Of a DNA stretch of 64,000 nucleotides, positions 59,685 through 64,000 are shown in pieces. Numbering within the stretch: position 1 is the first letter of the stretch; each line of letters opens with the position of its first letter. A program made the translations under genes and the position numbers. The stretch is taken from contig CACKEY010000001.1 in assembly GCA_902599315.1 (NCBI GenBank), positions 485,328 through 549,327 of the forward strand. Direction: 5' to 3'. Source of the DNA: an uncultured SAR86 cluster bacterium (GTDB lineage Bacteria > Pseudomonadota > Gammaproteobacteria > Magnimaribacterales > D2472). Under the pieces are notes generated by a model. That model was not told the origin of the DNA. It saw only the letters and a list, made by a program, of their open reading frames with translations, and ran no database searches.

Positions 59685-61802
59685 TTATGCTGCTTTGGAG
59701 AGATAAGTATTATTACTAAATATTGTATAGTCCAGAAGTATCTCTGCTCCCTCATTTAATAAATAATCATTATCAATATCAATTTCTACGTCTTTTTCAT
59801 TTTCCTCCGCTTTTTCAGTATCTTTAAAATCTTTCATGGCTTCATAGGAACTAAAAATTTCTAAATCAAGTGATGCACGTCTTTTATTTTCTGTATCTAA
59901 AGCCCATGATTGTCTTTCCTCTTTTTCAATTTTTCTGTTAATTAAATTTAAAGAAATTACTTCTTTGTTTTTTTGAATTTCATATCTTTGCCTCACATCA
60001 AGAATGTATTGCAAATTTGGATTTTGTTCGACTCTTTTTAAATGCTCATCATTTAATTGAGATATTAAATAAGATTCCAGGGAGAATTTTTGAAAACGTA
60101 AGGGTTGAATTTCATCCCATGGAAGGGCTGTTTTGTAGGAGCTTTCACCAATTTCTTCAATATCCCAAGTGCTAGGTAATGTAATATCTGGATGGATCCC
60201 TCTGCTTTGCATTCCAGCTCCAGTAATTCTATAAAACTTTGATTCAGTAATTTTTATTTGTCCCGAGCTCAGATCCTCTAATTTTTGAACTGTTCCTTTT
60301 CCAAATGTCTTTTGCCCTATTATTATCCCCCTTCGATAATCTTGAATAGCTCCTGCAAAAATTTCTGATGCTGAAGCTGAATACCTATCGACCATAACTG
60401 CCATTGGTTTTTTCCAAACTTGCTTAGCCCTAGCATCTCCCCAAGGCCTTACACTGCCATCACTCTCTTTCACTTGTAACGTTGCTCCAGAGGATACAAA
60501 CAATCCAGTTAATTTATTTGCTTCAAAAAGTGACCCACCTGAATTACCCCGAAGATCAATCAATACAGCATCAACACTTTGATCACTAAATTTATTAAGT
60601 ATGCTTTCTACATCTTTCGAGCTGCTTCTAAAATTAGGATCTCTATCTCGCCATGCATTGAAGTCTATATAAAAGGCGGGCAAATCTATTATTCCAATTT
60701 TTGTTGTTTGTAAATTTCTTTTGATTTCAATTATCCTAGATTTTGCCGCTTGCTCTTCTAGTTTCACTTCTTCACGCGTTATTGTTACAAATTTTCTTTC
60801 GCTAAAATCCTCTGTTTTTCCTGGAATTAATTCTAATTGAACCCTAGTGCCAGCTCTACCTCTAATTAATTGAACCACCTCATCTATTCTCCACCCCACA
60901 ACATCAGTTGGAGCCAAGTTCGATTCATCAACTTGAAATATCTTTACTATTTTGTCATCTGGATTAATTTTTCCAGTTTTTTCTGCTGGACCCCCTGGGA
61001 CAACACTCACTATGGTAGCGTAATCATTCTCAGTTGTGAGCAAAGCTCCAATTCCTTCAAGCTTCAGACTCATTGTCATTTCAAAATCCTCTGCTGATTT
61101 GGGAGAGAAATATGCAGAATGCGGATCAAAATAAGACGTTAAATTATCCATAGAAATTGAAAAGACATCTTCCTCATTTCTTTGGGTAATCCTGCGAAGT
61201 CTATTTTTATATCTTTTCTCAATAGTTTCAGTTGCTTCATCTAGCTCTTTATTAGTGATCATGGATGTTAAGACATCATTTTTTGCAAGTTTTCTCCATA
61301 TTTTTTTTAATTCAAATTTACTCCTCAGCCATTTCTTTTGATCATCATCAATTACAATGTATTCTTCTTTTGTAAAATCAAAGTTTTTTCTAGCAATTTC
61401 TTTCAGTTGATAATTTGTAGCCTCAAGTAGGCGGTTAAAGTATAAATTTATAAATGCATAATTAGACTTTAAATCTATAAAACAATGAGAAGGCTTAGAG
61501 TATTTTTTTTGATAGCTAATGAGCTTGTCAAATTTAGAAAATTTTTTTCTAAATGAGTTGATTTCATATTCGGTAAAATATATTTTCTGAGTATCTAGTT
61601 GATCAACCAATGAATCAAATATTTCAGAATTAATGAAGCTCAAGTCTTTGTTAACAAAGAAATGCTCGTTAGTCATTTTATAAAAAATTTCTTGGCACAG
61701 CTCTTGTTTTTCCTCTGAAGCAAGGATGTTGATCTTAGCTTCACAGAGCACGCTAAGAAGCATTATTGCTATTAAGCTCAAGGCTTTTTTCTGTTTAAAC
61801 AA
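59685..61802 (-). CDS. prc: Tail-specific C-terminal-processing protease
   Basis: 705-residue periplasmic protease of the Prc/Tsp type. A hydrophobic N-terminal signal (LSLIAIMLLSVL, then Cys20) is consistent with export. PDZ runs about 235-320 (KLEGIGALLTTENDYATIVSVVPGGPAEKTG). The S41 core has SASASE at 475-480 and GKGTVQ with Lys502; the 25-residue distance from Ser477 to Lys502 equals the catalytic Ser-Lys spacing in E. coli Tsp. The start is a TTG because no ATG fits a full signal peptide. It lies 6 bp from xthA on the same strand. A role in trimming periplasmic proteins (such as penicillin-binding-protein partners) is expected from the family. Confidence 0.94.
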   Translation of the reverse strand: MFKQKKALSLIAIMLLSVLCEAKINILASEEKQELCQEIFYKMTNEHFFVNKDLSFINSEIFDSLVDQLDTQKIYFTEYEINSFRKKFSKFDKLISYQKKYSKPSHCFIDLKSNYAFINLYFNRLLEATNYQLKEIARKNFDFTKEEYIVIDDDQKKWLRSKFELKKIWRKLAKNDVLTSMITNKELDEATETIEKRYKNRLRRITQRNEEDVFSISMDNLTSYFDPHSAYFSPKSAEDFEMTMSLKLEGIGALLTTENDYATIVSVVPGGPAEKTGKINPDDKIVKIFQVDESNLAPTDVVGWRIDEVVQLIRGRAGTRVQLELIPGKTEDFSERKFVTITREEVKLEEQAAKSRIIEIKRNLQTTKIGIIDLPAFYIDFNAWRDRDPNFRSSSKDVESILNKFSDQSVDAVLIDLRGNSGGSLFEANKLTGLFVSSGATLQVKESDGSVRPWGDARAKQVWKKPMAVMVDRYSASASEIFAGAIQDYRRGIIIGQKTFGKGTVQKLEDLSSGQIKITESKFYRITGAGMQSRGIHPDITLPSTWDIEEIGESSYKTALPWDEIQPLRFQKFSLESYLISQLNDEHLKRVEQNPNLQYILDVRQRYEIQKNKEVISLNLINRKIEKEERQSWALDTENKRRASLDLEIFSSYEAMKDFKDTEKAEENEKDVEIDIDNDYLLNEGAEILLDYTIFSNNTYLSKAA

Positions 61803-61827
61803 GATAATTAATTTACAATATTTATTA

Positions 61828-62442
61828 ATGATGAATGCTAACTATATAGAATTTTACTTTGACTGTTCAAGCCCTTGGACATATTTAGCTTTTAAAGAAA
61901 TTGTATCATTATCTCAAAGGCATGAGCTAGAAATAGACTGGAAGCCAGTCTTAGTTGGAGGAGTGTTTAATGCCGTAAATCAAGATGTATATGAGTTTAG
62001 AAAAAAGCCTAATCTTTTAAAATTGAACTATTCAAATAATGATTTAAATTTATGGTCAAAGGTTAGGGGAATTAGCATTAGCTTTCCGGAAGTATTTCCT
62101 GTTAATTCCGTCAAGGCTATGCGAGGATGCTTGTTTGCTCAGAAAGAAAATCAATTAATTGAGTTTACAGATAAGGTATTCCAAGCTTATTGGAGTAAAG
62201 GTAAAGATATCAGCAAGGAAGACTTATTGATCGATATTGCCAAAAATTTAAATCTAAATTCTGATGAATTTAAAAAATTTATATGTTCACAAGAGGCTAA
62301 AGACTTATTGATTAAAAATACTGATGAATTAATTGAGCGAGGTGGTTTTGGTTCTCCGACTTTTTTTTATAAAGAAAAAATGTTTTTTGGTAATGACCGA
62401 TTGCATCTTTTAGAGGAAGCAATTTCAAAAAATTTAATTTAA
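61828..62442 (+). CDS. DsbA-like thiol isomerase (2-hydroxychromene-2-carboxylate isomerase family)
   Basis: About 204-residue kappa-class GST-like/DsbA-fold protein. YIEFYFDCSSPWTYLAF (about 6-22) carries the catalytic Ser-Pro in place of CxxC. DWKPVLVGGVFNAV (about 37-50), SVKAMRGCLFA (about 91-101) and the RGGFGSPTFFYKEKMFFGNDRL (about 172-193) end are the HCCA isomerase family signature. These enzymes use glutathione, and the family includes naphthalene-pathway isomerases; the substrate here is unknown. The start is one of two consecutive ATGs (61828, 61831). The upstream frame extends over the prc start and is not credible. It converges on the acyl-CoA dehydrogenase gene with a 4-bp overlap. 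Confidence 0.86.
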   Translation: MMNANYIEFYFDCSSPWTYLAFKEIVSLSQRHELEIDWKPVLVGGVFNAVNQDVYEFRKKPNLLKLNYSNNDLNLWSKVRGISISFPEVFPVNSVKAMRGCLFAQKENQLIEFTDKVFQAYWSKGKDISKEDLLIDIAKNLNLNSDEFKKFICSQEAKDLLIKNTDELIERGGFGSPTFFYKEKMFFGNDRLHLLEEAISKNLI

Positions 62443-63524
62443 AGCTGTGTTCTATAAGCTTCTTCTCGAATAAGTTCTGGGCTACCGAGAATCTGACGAT
62501 TTAACCCAATGCGTTTGAACCAGTAATGGAGGCCAAGCAAGTCTGTGAAACCCATACCTCCATGAACCTCTGTAGCTTTCTTGGCTATGCTTTTACTCAT
62601 TTCGGAGACGTGTGCTTTTGCGTGACAGGCCATGAATTTCGATTCATCAGGAGAATGATTATGACAATGTGCAGCATGCCAAACCAGTGCATAGCATGGT
62701 TCTAGGTCAGCAGCCATCTCTGCACACATATGCTTTACGGCCTGAAATGATCCTATGGCTCTACCAAACTGTTTTCTCTCCTTAGCATAATCAACTGCTT
62801 TATCAATCATGGTTTGTGATGCGCCAAGAGAATCTGCAGCAAGCATAATCCTGCCGGCATCGATTGTTTGGTTGATTGGCTCTACAGAATCTGAAGAATT
62901 TTCTAGTAGTTCTACCTCTAAGTTTTTGCAAATCACTTCTGAATATTGCCTGGTTTTATCAACTGTTGTTAGTTTAACTATGAATATGTTTGCAGATTTT
63001 GCATCTACAACGAATATTTGACCTTGTTCATCTGCAAGTAATAGATGCGTTGCATTATCTGCATCGAGAACAAACATGGCTCTTCCGTTTAATGTATTGT
63101 CCGAAAAAGAAATTCCAGCATCATTTCTTTTACCTATAAATTCACTAAAACCAACTCCAAAACGGTATTCATTAGTAGCGATTTTTGAAAGATAGTTTTC
63201 TTGCTGAGATTTGCTACCCGCATGCTTAATAGCTGTAGGCGCCATGACATAGGGTGCAATAAATGGAGTAGGGCCGACACCGCCCCCTAAAGCTTCCGAA
63301 ACCACTGCTGCAAAGAGTAAATCCAGGCCTAGACCACCAAATTTTTCTGGAATTAAGAGTCCATTTATTCCTAGATTTAGAAGACCTTTATGAATTTCCG
63401 CAGAAAGATTTCTTTCATCCCCGCTAGTGATGTGCTTAATGTTATCTATGGTGGCATATTCTTCTAAATACCTTCTAACATTGTCCTGAAAAAAGGATTG
63501 TTCATCTGATAAGCCAAAATACAT
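62439..63524 (-). CDS. Acyl-CoA dehydrogenase (small subunit type)
   Basis: 361-residue FAD enzyme with the acyl-CoA-dehydrogenase fold. GLINLGINGLLIPEKFGGLGLDLLFAA-like sequence (about 48-70) and AGRIMLAADSLGASQTMIDKAVDYAKERKQFGRAIGSFQAVKHMCAEMA (about 218-266) match the C-terminal helical domain. EVHGGMGFTDLLGLHYWFKR (about 323-342) is present. The protein is shorter and more divergent than a typical homotetrameric enzyme. It directly follows a second acyl-CoA dehydrogenase gene (1 bp gap), as in heteromeric two-gene enzymes known from steroid side-chain degradation. I infer a heteromer; substrate unknown. Confidence 0.88.
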   Translation of the reverse strand: MYFGLSDEQSFFQDNVRRYLEEYATIDNIKHITSGDERNLSAEIHKGLLNLGINGLLIPEKFGGLGLDLLFAAVVSEALGGGVGPTPFIAPYVMAPTAIKHAGSKSQQENYLSKIATNEYRFGVGFSEFIGKRNDAGISFSDNTLNGRAMFVLDADNATHLLLADEQGQIFVVDAKSANIFIVKLTTVDKTRQYSEVICKNLEVELLENSSDSVEPINQTIDAGRIMLAADSLGASQTMIDKAVDYAKERKQFGRAIGSFQAVKHMCAEMAADLEPCYALVWHAAHCHNHSPDESKFMACHAKAHVSEMSKSIAKKATEVHGGMGFTDLLGLHYWFKRIGLNRQILGSPELIREEAYRTQL

Positions 63525-63525
63525 T

Positions 63526-64000
63526 TTATGCTCCCTCTACTTTTGGTTCTTTGGGCATACCTAGACCTCGCTCGGCAATTATATTCTTTTGAATTTGACT
63601 GGTACCTCCGCCGATAATGAGGCCCAGAAAATACATGTATATGAATTGCCATGTACCATCATTTTTAAGATGAGGACTATCTTCATATAAGGTTCCAATC
63701 TCACCCATAACATCAATGGCAAGGCCCTCTAATTCATGTCTAAGCTCTGTTCCAGTCAGCTTTTGAATCATTTTGCCTATCTTGACATCAGTTCCAGGAT
63801 TTAGCTTAGCTGAAAGCAGTCTTAAGGCATGAGATTGTTGGGCTAAAACTTTGCCTTGAATTTGCATCAAACGATCTCGATAAATTGGATGCTCAATTAG
63901 CGGTTTGCCATCAAGTGTTTCTTCTTTCATTAGATTTATCAACATGTTCACCCTATTCATGGTTGCATCTGGTGGAGCCAAGGAGCCTCTTTCATGCCCT
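63526..64000 (-). CDS. Acyl-CoA dehydrogenase, N-terminally truncated by window edge
   Basis: The frame stays open to the window edge; the coding sequence includes HERGSLAPPDATMNR before any start, so the N-terminal half lies outside. What is visible is the C-terminal helical domain: GKVLAQQSHALRLLSAKLNPG (about 45-65 of the visible part) and LIIGGGTSQIQKNIIAERGLGMP, the conserved family end that binds FAD of the partner subunit. It lies 1 bp upstream of another acyl-CoA dehydrogenase gene on the same strand, consistent with a heteromeric pair. It ends with VEGA. Confidence 0.88.
   Translation of the reverse strand, partial: GHERGSLAPPDATMNRVNMLINLMKEETLDGKPLIEHPIYRDRLMQIQGKVLAQQSHALRLLSAKLNPGTDVKIGKMIQKLTGTELRHELEGLAIDVMGEIGTLYEDSPHLKNDGTWQFIYMYFLGLIIGGGTSQIQKNIIAERGLGMPKEPKVEGA

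Noticed and set aside
61726-61827. Upstream extension of the HCCA-isomerase-like frame over the prc start
   Set aside because: The extra 34 residues match nothing in the family and lie antisense to the Prc signal peptide; the ATG pair at 61828/61831 gives the expected N-terminus.

Overview
The window is AT-rich and densely packed. Many genes overlap by ATGA or TAATG, intergenic gaps are short, and one tRNA is present. Gene content points to a marine, genome-streamlined gammaproteobacterium of SAR86-like type: a TonB-dependent receptor, DUF3604 and esterase lipoproteins, paired acyl-CoA dehydrogenases, a photolyase, and guaB, guaA, tadA, xthA and prc of gammaproteobacterial character. The organism call is inference from gene content and composition; no rRNA is present.

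Layout. (1) 1-12051 is a surface-polysaccharide locus: a truncated membrane protein, a GT4-type glycosyltransferase, a sugar C-methyltransferase, a complete dTDP-L-rhamnose set (rmlC-rmlB-rmlD-rmlA), then an SLBB export protein, a YjbH/GfcD-like outer-membrane protein, a YjbF/GfcB-like lipoprotein and, convergently, an Ala/Pro/Thr-rich GfcA/YjbE-like protein with PAPT repeats. (2) 12398-21050 holds tRNA-Pro(GGG) and a catabolic block: a luciferase-like oxidoreductase, an odd SDR, an HsaA-like flavin monooxygenase, two carboxylesterases (one a lipoprotein) and a DUF3604 lipoprotein. (3) 21047-30801 is a second sugar locus. A TerB-like gene and an initiating phosphoglycosyl transferase diverge from an SDR and a WbpM-type dehydratase. 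Then come a sorbosone-dehydrogenase-like protein and a six-gene cassette (Gfo/Idh/MocA oxidoreductase, SIS isomerase, IMPase-type phosphatase, 2-hydroxyacid dehydrogenase, HpcH/HpaI aldolase, KdsB-like cytidylyltransferase) that looks like a route to a CMP-activated 3-deoxy-ulosonic acid. (4) 30816-36304 is housekeeping and accessory metabolism: photolyase, aldehyde dehydrogenase, class II aldolase, fumC, phhB. (5) 36383-44391 is a purine locus: guaB, a purine permease, a TonB-dependent receptor, a phosphoribosyltransferase, guaA and an SRPBCC protein. (6) 44472-57649 is a third, mixed-strand glycan/modification region: FkbM methyltransferases, a 2OG-Fe(II) oxygenase, a TPR-arginine-methyltransferase-like fusion, GtrA, glycosyltransferases, a second C-methyltransferase and asparagine synthase. 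(7) 57735-64000 returns to conserved genes: nitroreductase, tadA, xthA, prc, a DsbA-like isomerase and two acyl-CoA dehydrogenases, the last running off the window.

How they fit together. The three sugar regions can be read as parts of one surface-glycan programme: precursor synthesis (dTDP-rhamnose, a UDP-QuiNAc/FucNAc-like initiator, a CMP-ulosonate-like sugar), assembly by several glycosyltransferases, C- and O-methyl decoration, and outer-membrane export by an OPX/Gfc-like apparatus. No flippase and no transposase or integrase gene is visible. The points most worth follow-up are the putative CMP-ulosonate cassette, the TPR-PRMT fusion with its oxygenase neighbour, the GfcA-like repeat protein, and a repeated guaA 3' end at the left edge of the region that separates guaA from tadA.
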